From the NCBI GenBank assembly GCA_019750135.1, contig JAIEOV010000038.1, positions 1 to 50,208 of the forward strand: a stretch of DNA of 50,208 bases. Reading direction: 5' to 3'. Of the stretch, positions 34,390-42,138 are shown piece after piece; position 1 is the stretch's first letter; every line of letters starts with the position of its first letter. Both the position numbers and the translations under genes were made by a program. Source of the stretch: Reyranella sp. Its GTDB lineage: Bacteria > Pseudomonadota > Alphaproteobacteria > Reyranellales > Reyranellaceae. The notes under the pieces were generated by a model. The model saw only the letters and a program-made list of their open reading frames with translations. It ran no database searches and was not told the DNA's origin.

Positions 34390-34491
34390 GTCCTCCCGAC
34401 CGGAGCGCGAAGCGCGAAGCGGAGGGACCTTTTTTGTCGTCGGCCGCCTCAAAAGAGGTCCCTCGACTACGCTTCGCTTCGCTCGGGATGA
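34390..34491. repeat. Inverted-repeat intergenic element between znuC and znuB
   Basis: Two arms are related in opposite orientation: 34391-34435 and 34451-34491 share CCCGA, GCGAAGCG and GAGGGACCT. The inner 14-bp stem (34422-34435 with 34451-34464, one mismatch, 15-nt loop) ends in a T run on the plus strand. The GCTTCGCTTCGCTCGGGATGAC-type sequence resembles a short palindromic repeat family that I associate with alphaproteobacterial genomes, but no second copy lies in this window. Confidence 0.5.
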
Positions 34492-34508
34492 CGGCATTTG
34501 CGGGTCGA

Positions 34509-35252
34509 TCAGGCGCTCAACTTCATCGGCACGTCGCAGGCGCCGGCGTGCTCGTCCCAGGCCTCGGCCATGGCCCGCGCGCGCAGCAGGTTCTCGGACG
34601 ACAGCACCCGGGCGGTCGGGCCGGCATCGACCAGCTCGCGCGCCATCAACAGCGTGTTGGGGAAGTCGCGCCGGACCTGGTCGAGGTCGTGCAGCACGGC
34701 AACCACAGTGCGCCGCTCGGCGCGCCAGCGCTGGATCACGGCCATGAGATCGTTGACGGTCTTGGAATCGATGGCGGCAAACGGCTCGTCCAGCAGGACG
34801 AGGTCGGCGTCCTGCAGCAGCAGGCGAGCAAATAGGACGCGCTGGAACTGGCCGACCGACAGCGTGTCGATCGGCCGCCGCTCGAAGCCCGACAAGCCGA
34901 CCGCCTCGATGGCATGCTGCGCGTCGTGGATGTCGACATGCTTGGCGGCGCCAAAGCCGCCGAAGCGGCCCCAGCGGCCGAGCAACACTGTGTCGAACAC
35001 CGAGATCGGGAAGGAGCGGTCGATCTCCGCCTGCTGCGGCAGGTAGGCGATGCGCTTGACCGTCGATTCGATGCGCCCCTCGATATGCGGCGCCAGGCCG
35101 AGCAGGGCCTTCAGGAGCGTGCTCTTGCCGGCGCCGTTGGGGCCGACGATGGCCGTCATCTCGGCCGCCGGAATCTCCGCCGACACATGGTGCACCGCGG
35201 GATGGCGGTCATAGCTCACGGTGAGGTCCACCAGGCGGAGGGCCGCGCTCAT
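34509..35252 (-). CDS. znuC: Zinc ABC transporter ATP-binding protein, ZnuC-like
   Basis: The 247-residue ATPase has Walker A 'GPNGAGKSTLLKALLGL', 'RIAYLPQQAEIDRSFPISV' (typical of zinc/manganese ATPases), an altered signature 'LSVGQFQRVLFARLL' (Val in place of the usual Gly) and Walker B 'LVLLDEPFAAID'. The start at 35252 overlaps the stop of the upstream 38-codon gene (ATGA). No ZnuA binding-protein gene is present nearby. Confidence 0.88.
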   Translation of the reverse strand: MSAALRLVDLTVSYDRHPAVHHVSAEIPAAEMTAIVGPNGAGKSTLLKALLGLAPHIEGRIESTVKRIAYLPQQAEIDRSFPISVFDTVLLGRWGRFGGFGAAKHVDIHDAQHAIEAVGLSGFERRPIDTLSVGQFQRVLFARLLLQDADLVLLDEPFAAIDSKTVNDLMAVIQRWRAERRTVVAVLHDLDQVRRDFPNTLLMARELVDAGPTARVLSSENLLRARAMAEAWDEHAGACDVPMKLSA

Positions 35253-35365
35253 AGCGCCCACCATGCGGCCAGCCACAACAAAGCCGACACGCCAAGCGCA
35301 GCTACAATGCGCATAGGCGCACTCATGGCGAGCAGCGCGGTGCCGGGCGAGACGGGCTCATGCAT
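35249..35365 (-). CDS. 38-residue membrane peptide leading the zinc operon
   Basis: The product is MHEPVSPGTALLAMSAPM followed by one hydrophobic helix ending in WLAAWWAL. The stop overlaps znuC by ATGA. It begins only 8 bp after the Zur-type operator. The combination of coupled translation and a membrane helix suggests a small transporter-associated or leader peptide; I do not recognise it. An open frame continues upstream, but only this ATG is downstream of the operator. Confidence 0.5.
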   Translation of the reverse strand: MHEPVSPGTALLAMSAPMRIVAALGVSALLWLAAWWAL

Positions 35366-35373
35366 GGTGGGAA

Positions 35374-35390
35374 TTGTTATAATATTACCC
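35374..35390. promoter_or_regulatory. Zur-type operator
   Basis: TTGTTATAATATTACCC is a near-palindrome (GTTATA-A-TATTAC) that resembles the alphaproteobacterial Zur box (GTTATAxTATAAC). In a GC-rich genome this AT-rich site stands out. It sits directly before the small membrane peptide and znuC, where a zinc repressor would block the operon when zinc is plentiful. Confidence 0.65.
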
Positions 35391-35493
35391 AAAGAGAGTC
35401 CAGCCGTCGGGTTTAGCGAGCACGAACTGGCCTCATGCTGGACTAACCGTTTGTTGATTGGCGGGCCGGGCCTGGCGCGCGCATCTTTACGAC

Positions 35494-36267
35494 ATGGCGA
35501 CACTTTCGGATCCGGGGCGGCGGTCCCTGCTGATCGGCGGCGCCGCGACGGCAGGCGTTGCGGTGACGGCCGCAGGCAGTGCCTTGGCCAAGCCACCAGG
35601 CGCTGCCGAAGGACCTTGGACGATCGAGCTCTTCACGTCGCAGGGTTGCAGCTCCTGCCCGCCGGCCGACGCCTATCTCGGCACGCTGGCCAAGCGCCCC
35701 GACATTGTCGCGCTGTCGTTCCATGTCGACTACTGGGACTACATCGGCTGGAAGGATTCGTTCGCGACGCGCGCCACCACCGAGCGCCAGCGCGCCTACG
35801 CGCGCGTGCTGCGGCAGCGTTATGTCTATACGCCCGAGATGGTGGTCGACGGCATCGGCCACGACACCGGCCGCGAGCGCGCCGGCATCGAGAAGCTTCT
35901 CGCCGAGGCACGATACCGTTCGCCCAAGCGTGCCACGCCGGAGCTGTCGCGTGGCCAGAGCGGCGCGCTCACCGTCAAGCTGGCGGCTTTCCCGCTCGAG
36001 GGCACGCCCGCCGATGTCACGCTCGCGATCTACGATCGTCGCCACTCGACGCCGGTCGACAGCGGCGAGAACCGCGGCCGCATGCTGGACAACTTCAACA
36101 TCGTGCGCCGCCTCGACGTGCTGAGCCGCTGGGACGGCACGGCGGCGAGCTGGACGGTCGGGGATGCCGGCCTGCAGCCGGGCCGCGGCGCAGCGGTGAT
36201 CGTGCAGCGAGCCGACCATGGTCCGGTGATCGGCTGCAACAAGCTGGAGCCCATGGTCTCGGGCTGA
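35494..36267 (+). CDS. DUF1223 family exported protein, thioredoxin-like
   Basis: The 257-residue protein has a Tat-type signal (DPGRRSLLIGGAATAGVAVT). The mature part starts with 'WTIELFTSQGCSSCPPADAY', the CxxC-bearing N-terminus of DUF1223, and continues with 'LSFHVDYWDYIGWKD' and 'RQRYVYTPEMVVDG'. The fold is thioredoxin-like; its role is unknown. The start at ATG 35494 excludes 12 upstream codons that contain no signal sequence. Confidence 0.85.
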   Translation: MATLSDPGRRSLLIGGAATAGVAVTAAGSALAKPPGAAEGPWTIELFTSQGCSSCPPADAYLGTLAKRPDIVALSFHVDYWDYIGWKDSFATRATTERQRAYARVLRQRYVYTPEMVVDGIGHDTGRERAGIEKLLAEARYRSPKRATPELSRGQSGALTVKLAAFPLEGTPADVTLAIYDRRHSTPVDSGENRGRMLDNFNIVRRLDVLSRWDGTAASWTVGDAGLQPGRGAAVIVQRADHGPVIGCNKLEPMVSG

Positions 36268-36337
36268 CGCCCAGGGCACCAGCCGCCACCTCTGTAGCGG
36301 CCTTGCTTCAGCCGCAGCCGCGGGCGAAGGTTGGGCA

Positions 36338-39300
36338 ATGTCGCTTACCAGCGCTGCCGGCCGGTTGACGGCCGTCCTCGGGCCGACGAACACCGGCAAG
36401 ACCTACCTCGCCATCGAACGCATGCTCGGCCACGAGTCGGGCATGATCGGCTTCCCGCTGCGCCTGCTGGCGCGCGAGAACTACGATCGCATCGTCAAGG
36501 TGAAGGGCGCCTCGCAGGTGGCGCTGATCACCGGCGAGGAGAAGATCGCCCCGCCCGGCGCGCGCTATTTCGTCTGCACCGTCGAATCCATGCCGGTCGA
36601 CCGTATCGTGTCGTTCCTGGCCGTCGACGAAGTGCAGATGGCGGCCGATCCCGAGCGCGGCCATTTCTTCACCGACCGCATCCTGAATGCGCGCGGCACG
36701 CACGAAACCATGCTGCTGGGCGCCGACACCATCCGCCCGGTGCTCAATCGCCTGCTGCCCGACATCGACATCGTGGCGCGGCCGCGCTTCTCCAAGCTCG
36801 CGTATGTCGGGCCGAAGAAGGCGACGCGCCTGCCCAGGCGCTCGGCCGTCGTCGGCTTCTCGGCGAGCGAAGTCTACGCCATCGCCGAGCTGATCCGCCG
36901 CCAGCGCGGCGGCACGGCGATCGTCATGGGCGCCTTGAGCCCGCGCACGCGCAATGCCCAGGTCGACATGTTCCAGTCAGGCGAGGTCGACTACCTGGTG
37001 GCGACCGATGCCATCGGCATGGGCCTCAACATGGACGTGAACCACGTCTGGTTCGCTTCGCTGCGCAAATATGACGGCCGCACGCTGCGGCCACTGCGCA
37101 ACGTCGAGCTGGCACAGATCGCCGGGCGCGCCGGCCGCCACATGAATGACGGCACCTTCGGCACTACGGCCGAGGTCGGCGGGCTCGACCCCGAGGTGGT
37201 CGAAGCGATCGAGAACCATCGTTTCGATCCGCTGCGCGACGTGCAGTGGCGCAACAGCGAGCTGCATTTCCATTCGGTGCCGGCCCTGATCGCCTCGCTC
37301 AACCGGCCGCCGCACCATGCCGCACTGCAAAGGGTGCGCGAACAGGACGACCAGATCGCCCTGCAGACCCTGTCGACGCACTCGGACTTCTTGCCGCGCC
37401 TGCGCACGCCGCAGCGCGTGAAGCTGCTCTGGGAAGTCTGCCAAGTGCCCGATTTCCGCAAGACGATGACGGAAGAGCATACGCGGCTGCTCGGCCAGCT
37501 CTTCGAGCACCTGACGCAGGGCGGCGAGCGGCTGCCCGAGGACTGGATCGAGAGCCACATCAAGCGCCTGGAGCACTACGACGGCGACATCGATACTTTA
37601 ATGGCGCGAATCGCCCATGTACGGACATGGACGTATATTTCGCATCGTCCGGACTGGATTCAGCGTTCTGCCCATTGGCAGGAGCGAACGCGCTCTATCG
37701 AAGACAAGCTTTCTGACGTATTGCACCAGCGTTTGACGCAAAGGTTTGTCGATAGACGGGCGGCCTTGCTTGTACGAAGATTGCGCGATGAGGGTGAAAT
37801 GACGTCGTCGGTCGCCGCGGCGGGCGAGGTGTCGGTCGAAGGAGAGCATCTCGGCCGCATCGAGGGATTCCGCTTTGTGCCGGATACGACAGAGGGACAG
37901 ACCGATCAGAAGGCTGTGCTGAGCGCCGCATTGCGCGCGCTGCGCCAGGACCTGCCGGTGCGCCTGCAGGCTTTCACAAACTCGCCCGACGGCGAGCTGG
38001 TGTTCGATTCGCAGCTGCGCATCTGCTGGGGCGGCGGCCCGGTCGCGCGCCTGCTGCCGAGCGGCGATATCCTGGCACCCAAGGTCGAGGCGCTGCCGTC
38101 GGACCTGCTCGACGGTCCGGCCCGCGAAGAAGTGCGCAAGCGCGCCGCCACCTGGGTGGAGACGCGCATTCGCCTCGGTCTCAGCGAATTGATGGACGCC
38201 CGCGCCACGACCGAACTGCCGGCAGGCGCGCGCGGCATCATCTTCCAACTCTGCGAGGGCCTGGGCGTGCTGGCGCGCCGGCCGATCGAGGATCAGCTCG
38301 CCCAGCTCAACGAAGAGGACCGCAAGGCCCTGGCACGGCTCGGCGTCCGCGTCGGCGTCTACTCGCTCTATTTCCCGAGCATGCTGAAGCCGGTGCCGAT
38401 CCGGCTGCGTGCCGGTCTCTGGATGGTCGCGAACAATCGCGAGAGCATCCCGCCGCTGCCGGCCGAGGGTCGCACCTCGATGGACCTGCCGCAGGGCGCG
38501 CCGCGCGATTTCTACGCCACCATCGGCTATCTGCCATTGGGCGATCACGCCATCCGCGCCGACATGGTCGAGCGCCTGGCGGCGATGGCGCGCCATGCCG
38601 TGCGCGACAGCCGCGAGGCGGCGCGGCGAGCCCAGCAACAACAGCAGCAGGAGAAGAAGAAGCCCGACGCCGTGCCTGCGGTGGCGGAGAAGGTGGCGGC
38701 GGGGACCGCATCGACCGACGAGATCAGCGAATGGGCCATCGTTGCCGCCGCCTTTGGCGAGACCGAGCCCGCGCCGGCCGAACCGGTTGCCGAGGCCGCG
38801 CCCGAAGAGGCCGTCGCCGCGCCGGTCGAAGCCGTGAGCGAGCCGGCCCCGGCCGAAGAAACCGTTGCCGACCCGCCGCCTGCTGAGGAAGCCGCAGCCG
38901 TCGCAGAAACCACGGTCGAAGAAGCCGCGATCGGCGATACGACGAGCGAAGAGAAGACAGCTGACGGGGCGGCGGCCGACGAGACGGCAGCCGATGAAAC
39001 GACGGCTGACGAGACGATCGCCGACGGGCCTCCGGTCGAGGCCAAGGCAGAAGAGACCGCTGCCGACGCGCCCGCGCCGCCCGCGGACGAGGCCAGGAAG
39101 GCGGGCCCGCGCCCGCTGCCGCCGGGCTGGTTCCGGGCCACGCCGCAGATGATGTCGCTGGTCGGGTGCTCGGAGCCCGAGATGGCCAACGTCCTGCGCG
39201 GCCTTGGCTATCGCGTCCATCCGCCGTCGGACGAGCACGGGCCGCTCTACGCCTTCTCGGTCAAGCCGCGCTTCGTGCGCGAGCGCGAGGAGCAGCGTGA

Positions 39301-39661
39301 TCGCCAGCGCCAGCAGCAGAGGCAGCAGCGCGACCAGCGCCGCCGCGAACGGCCCGAGCGGCCGAACGAGCGCCAGTTCTTCGCCGATTCGCCGCGCCCC
39401 GAGCGCAACCAGGAGCGCAACAGGGACGAGCGGCGGCGCGATGGCCCTCCCAGTGGCCCGCCCAACAAGGAGCGGCGCGACGATCGTCGTCCGCCGGGTG
39501 ACGGGCCGCCGCGCGAGGATCGCCGGGGCCCGAGACCGCCGCGTCGCGACAGCGGCGGGCCGGCGCTCAGGCTCTACGCCACGACCGAGAAGAAGGGCGA
39601 CGCGGCGGCCGATTCGCCGTTCGCCAAGCTGCTCGAGTTGAAGCTCGGCGGAAAGAAGTAA
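36338..39661 (+). CDS. SUV3-like RNA helicase with long disordered C-terminus
   Basis: The 1,107-residue superfamily 2 helicase resembles mitochondrial SUV3. It has Walker A 'GPTNTGKT' (residues 15-22), motif II DEVQ (96-99), 'ATDAIGMGLNMDV' and motif VI 'ELAQIAGRAGRHM'. A second half carries the SUV3 C-terminal region. From about residue 770 it is low-complexity: Ala/Glu/Pro-rich with repeated TADET/AADET units, then a small 'RPLPPGWFRATPQMMSLVGC' domain, and an Arg/Gln/Asp-rich tail likely to bind RNA. It is the first of a row of genes (S4, ferredoxin, CarD) often found together in alphaproteobacteria. Confidence 0.9.
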   Translation: MSLTSAAGRLTAVLGPTNTGKTYLAIERMLGHESGMIGFPLRLLARENYDRIVKVKGASQVALITGEEKIAPPGARYFVCTVESMPVDRIVSFLAVDEVQMAADPERGHFFTDRILNARGTHETMLLGADTIRPVLNRLLPDIDIVARPRFSKLAYVGPKKATRLPRRSAVVGFSASEVYAIAELIRRQRGGTAIVMGALSPRTRNAQVDMFQSGEVDYLVATDAIGMGLNMDVNHVWFASLRKYDGRTLRPLRNVELAQIAGRAGRHMNDGTFGTTAEVGGLDPEVVEAIENHRFDPLRDVQWRNSELHFHSVPALIASLNRPPHHAALQRVREQDDQIALQTLSTHSDFLPRLRTPQRVKLLWEVCQVPDFRKTMTEEHTRLLGQLFEHLTQGGERLPEDWIESHIKRLEHYDGDIDTLMARIAHVRTWTYISHRPDWIQRSAHWQERTRSIEDKLSDVLHQRLTQRFVDRRAALLVRRLRDEGEMTSSVAAAGEVSVEGEHLGRIEGFRFVPDTTEGQTDQKAVLSAALRALRQDLPVRLQAFTNSPDGELVFDSQLRICWGGGPVARLLPSGDILAPKVEALPSDLLDGPAREEVRKRAATWVETRIRLGLSELMDARATTELPAGARGIIFQLCEGLGVLARRPIEDQLAQLNEEDRKALARLGVRVGVYSLYFPSMLKPVPIRLRAGLWMVANNRESIPPLPAEGRTSMDLPQGAPRDFYATIGYLPLGDHAIRADMVERLAAMARHAVRDSREAARRAQQQQQQEKKKPDAVPAVAEKVAAGTASTDEISEWAIVAAAFGETEPAPAEPVAEAAPEEAVAAPVEAVSEPAPAEETVADPPPAEEAAAVAETTVEEAAIGDTTSEEKTADGAAADETAADETTADETIADGPPVEAKAEETAADAPAPPADEARKAGPRPLPPGWFRATPQMMSLVGCSEPEMANVLRGLGYRVHPPSDEHGPLYAFSVKPRFVREREEQRDRQRQQQRQQRDQRRRERPERPNERQFFADSPRPERNQERNRDERRRDGPPSGPPNKERRDDRRPPGDGPPREDRRGPRPPRRDSGGPALRLYATTEKKGDAAADSPFAKLLELKLGGKK

Positions 39662-39675
39662 GAGCCCAAGGCGCG

Positions 39676-39930
39676 ATGCGGCTCGACAAGTGGCTGTGGC
39701 ATGCGCGCTTCTTCAAGTCCCGCAGCCTCGCCACGCGCTTCGTCGAGAAGTCGCGCTGCCGCATTGACGGCCGCGTCGTCGACAAGCCGCACGCCACCGT
39801 GGCGCCCGGCATGGTGCTGACCTTCGCCCTGGGACCGCGCGTGCGCGTGGTGCGGATCGTCGCTCTGGGCGAGCGTCGCGGCCCCGCTCCTGAAGCGCGC
39901 GCGTTGTATGACGAAATTGACGGCGACTGA
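39676..39930 (+). CDS. S4-domain RNA-binding protein, Hsp15-like
   Basis: The 84-residue S4 domain protein begins MRLDKWLWHARFFKSRSLAT, a strong match to the Hsp15/HslR family that binds stalled ribosomal subunits. The loop 'VEKSRCRIDGRVVDKPHATV' and 'LTFALGPRVRVVRIV' complete the domain. It lies 14 bp after the helicase gene, probably in the same transcript. Confidence 0.9.
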   Translation: MRLDKWLWHARFFKSRSLATRFVEKSRCRIDGRVVDKPHATVAPGMVLTFALGPRVRVVRIVALGERRGPAPEARALYDEIDGD

Positions 39931-40011
39931 TTTGCGCGGGGCGGAGATGATTCGACACCTTGCGCCATCCGGTTCATCGCGTTAAGCACGCCGCCGCCTA
40001 GGAGTCTGTTG

Positions 40012-40347
40012 ATGACCTATGTCGTGACCGAGGCTTGCATCAAGTGCAAGTACATGGACTGCGTCGAAGTCTGCCCCGTGGATTGCTTCTACGAGGGCGA
40101 GAACATGCTGGTCATCAATCCGGACGAGTGTATCGACTGCGGCGTCTGCGAGCCGGAGTGCCCGCCCAACGCCATCCTGCCCGACACCGAGAAGGGCCTG
40201 GAGAAGTGGCTGGAGCTCAATCGCAGCCTGTCGACCACCTGGCCGAACATCACCCGCAAGGGTGAGGCCCCGGCCGACGCCGAAAATTTTAAGGACGAAA
40301 AAGACAAGTTCGAAAAGTATTTCTCGGACAAGCCGGCCGCGCGTTAG
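40012..40347 (+). CDS. fdxA: Seven-iron ferredoxin FdxA
   Basis: The 111-residue ferredoxin has the [3Fe-4S]/[4Fe-4S] cysteine pattern: 'CIKCKYMDCVEVCPVDCFY', then 'CIDCGVCEPECPPNAI'. The C-terminal extension 'LEKWLELNRSLSTTWPNIT' is the FdxA tail. It carries electrons in redox metabolism. The start is ATG 40012, with TAGGAG 8 nt upstream; a TTG codon directly before it is not needed. Confidence 0.94.
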   Translation: MTYVVTEACIKCKYMDCVEVCPVDCFYEGENMLVINPDECIDCGVCEPECPPNAILPDTEKGLEKWLELNRSLSTTWPNITRKGEAPADAENFKDEKDKFEKYFSDKPAAR

Positions 40348-40641
40348 ATTCAGCCACTTTTCGCGTCCCTAGCGAACTTTTTGCGACAGTCATGCAACTG
40401 TCGCATGGGCGGACCGTTGCCGAAATGCAACAACGGCCGCGACTCTAGCGCGAATCTCTGATATAAGGGTCCCGTCGGGAGCGGTCCGGGGTCGGATCGC
40501 CGCCGGCTCGGTGTCCTGGTGGGTATCCGAAAGCAACTTAACGGATACCCTGCATCGGGCCGACACGCAAGGGGGCGTGGGCGGTGGTCACGGTATCGCT
40601 TCAGCGCGGGGTAGGACGTGGACGTGAAGGGATCTGAAGAT
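40348..40641. other. Leader region of carD with two hairpins
   Basis: This 294-bp region holds an 8-bp stem TGCGACAG/CTGTCGCA (40382-40405, 8-nt loop) and a perfect 9-bp stem GGGTATCCG/CGGATACCC (40521-40529 with 40542-40550, 12-nt loop). An AT-rich GATATAAG at about 40460 may be a -10 element. The second hairpin would lie in the carD leader. No coding frame of note. Confidence 0.4.
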
Positions 40642-41169
40642 ATGGCCAAGCCGAAGAAGATTGCGGCGAAGGCGAAGGACTATGCCTTCGAGAAGGGCGA
40701 TTTCGTGGTCTATCCGACGCACGGTGTCGGTCGTGTGATCGATATCGAGGCGAAGGAGATCGCCGGGCACAAGCTCGACCTGTTCGTCATCTCGTTCGAG
40801 CAAGAGCGCATGATGCTGCGCGTGCCGGTGATGAAGGCCAAGATTTCCGGCCTGCGCAAGCTCAGCTCGCGCAAGATCATGGAGAGCGCGCTGGTGACCC
40901 TGAAGGGCCGCAGCCGCGTCAGCCGTGCCATGTGGAACCGCCGGGCGCAGGAATACGAAGCCAAGATCAACTCCGGTGATCCGGTGTCGATCGCCGAAGT
41001 CGTGCGCGACCTGCATCGCAATGCCGGCCAGCCCGACCAGTCCTACAGCGAGCGGCAGATCTATGAGGCCGCTCTGGACCGCCTGGCGCGCGAGCTGGCG
41101 GCGGTCGAGCGCATCGACAAGGACGTTGCCACGCAGAAGCTGAACAGCGTTCTGCAGAAGGTCGCCTAG
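40642..41169 (+). CDS. carD: CarD-family transcriptional regulator
   Basis: The 175-residue protein has the RNA-polymerase-interacting (RID) domain at the N-terminus ('FEKGDFVVYPTHGVGRVIDI', 'LDLFVISFEQERMMLRVP') and a helical C-terminal part. Members bind RNA polymerase beta and stabilise open complexes. The start is ATG 40642; GTG at 40618 in the same frame is an alternative. The gene stands alone, closed by hairpins and a terminator. Confidence 0.92.
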   Translation: MAKPKKIAAKAKDYAFEKGDFVVYPTHGVGRVIDIEAKEIAGHKLDLFVISFEQERMMLRVPVMKAKISGLRKLSSRKIMESALVTLKGRSRVSRAMWNRRAQEYEAKINSGDPVSIAEVVRDLHRNAGQPDQSYSERQIYEAALDRLARELAAVERIDKDVATQKLNSVLQKVA

Positions 41170-41203
41170 CCCTCCTTCGCTCCTGCGGAGCTTCGAAGGG
41201 CTT
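41170..41203 (+). terminator. Hairpin directly after carD
   Basis: CCTTCGCTCC pairs imperfectly with GGAG-CTT-CGAAGG around the loop TGC, starting at the stop codon of carD. No T run follows. It probably stabilises the mRNA end or helps the real terminator downstream. Confidence 0.35.
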
Positions 41204-41284
41204 AGCGTCGTGCACGCATCTAAAGCCGCCATAGCTGCTCCGCAGCGTAGGTGGCTGCAGGCGGGCCTGGCAGGAAATGAGCTG

Positions 41285-41320
41285 AAGGGCGGCCGACGGA
41301 AACGTCGCGCCGCCTTTTTC
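41285..41320 (+). terminator. Factor-independent terminator
   Basis: GGCGGC and GACG on the left pair with CGTC and GCCGCC on the right around a GAAA loop (41299-41302). Five T residues follow at 41315-41319. This is a textbook terminator for carD, placed 12 bp before the next start. Confidence 0.75.
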
Positions 41321-41331
41321 ATGAGCCCCGC

Positions 41332-42138
41332 ATGACTGGTCCCACCATTGCCCGCCTCAGCGAAGGCGGCCGCATCTGGGCTCTCGGCGCCCAGCAGGGC
41401 AACGACCGGGCGCTCGAGGCGCTGGCGGGCGCGCTACTGCAGCGCTGGCAGCGTGGCGACAAGCTGGTGGTGCTGGGCAACATGCTGGGCGGCGACGGCG
41501 ATCCCGGCCGCACCCTGGACCTGATGTTGTTGCTGCGCCGCCGGCTGCTGGCGACCAACCTCGCCTGCGACGTCTACTTCCTGCGCGGCGCCCAGGAGGA
41601 GATGTGGCACAAGCTGCTCAGCCTGCAGTTCGCCATATCGCCCTTGTCGGTGCTCGACTGGATGCTGGCCCACGGGCTCGCCGCCACGGTGGAAGCCTAC
41701 GGCGTCGCCGTCGAGGAAGGCCGCATCGCCTGCCGCGGCGGCGCGAGATCGATCGCGCGCTGGACCGTCGGCCTGCGCGAAGCACAGATGGCGCGCCCGG
41801 GCCACGCCGAGCTCCTGAATTCCCTGACGCGCGCAGCGCTCAGCGCCGACGGCACGACGCTGCTGTCGGCGGCGGGCGTCGACGCCACGCGGCCGATCGA
41901 CAAGCAAGCCGACGCCTTCTGGTGGAACGGCCAGAGCGACCGCGCGCTCGATGCCGCCCTGGCGCAGGGCGGCGACGCCGGCTGGACAGGATTGACGCGA
42001 CTGGTCCGCGGCGCCGGCTCCGGCGAAGCGGCGGACGACGGGCGGGTTCTCACAGTGACGCGCGGAACGCCGGCGCTGGTGGCCCTCGATGGCGCCGGCA
42101 CGCTGCTCGAAAGGATCGAGTTCGCTGCGCGCGCCTAA
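41332..42138 (+). CDS. Metallophosphatase-fold protein without its metal ligands
   Basis: The 268-residue protein follows the layout of PPP-type Ser/Thr phosphatases, but each metal-binding motif is changed: GDxHG is GAQQG (19-23), GDxxDRG is GNMLGGD (49-55), RGNHE is RGAQEE (85-90), and the later HAG is SAAG (179-182). The surrounding hydrophobic strands ('RIWALG', 'KLVVLGN', 'VYFLRG') and the C-terminal 'ADAFWWNGQ' keep the family pattern. It therefore looks like a pseudo-enzyme, perhaps a binding protein. The reading frame is intact and the codon pattern ordinary. Confidence 0.6.
   Translation: MTGPTIARLSEGGRIWALGAQQGNDRALEALAGALLQRWQRGDKLVVLGNMLGGDGDPGRTLDLMLLLRRRLLATNLACDVYFLRGAQEEMWHKLLSLQFAISPLSVLDWMLAHGLAATVEAYGVAVEEGRIACRGGARSIARWTVGLREAQMARPGHAELLNSLTRAALSADGTTLLSAAGVDATRPIDKQADAFWWNGQSDRALDAALAQGGDAGWTGLTRLVRGAGSGEAADDGRVLTVTRGTPALVALDGAGTLLERIEFAARA

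Noticed and set aside
38960..39040. Repeated TADET/AADET codons in the helicase gene as a CRISPR or regulatory repeat
   Set aside because: The repeats are in frame, degenerate at DNA level and have no spacers; they are protein low complexity.
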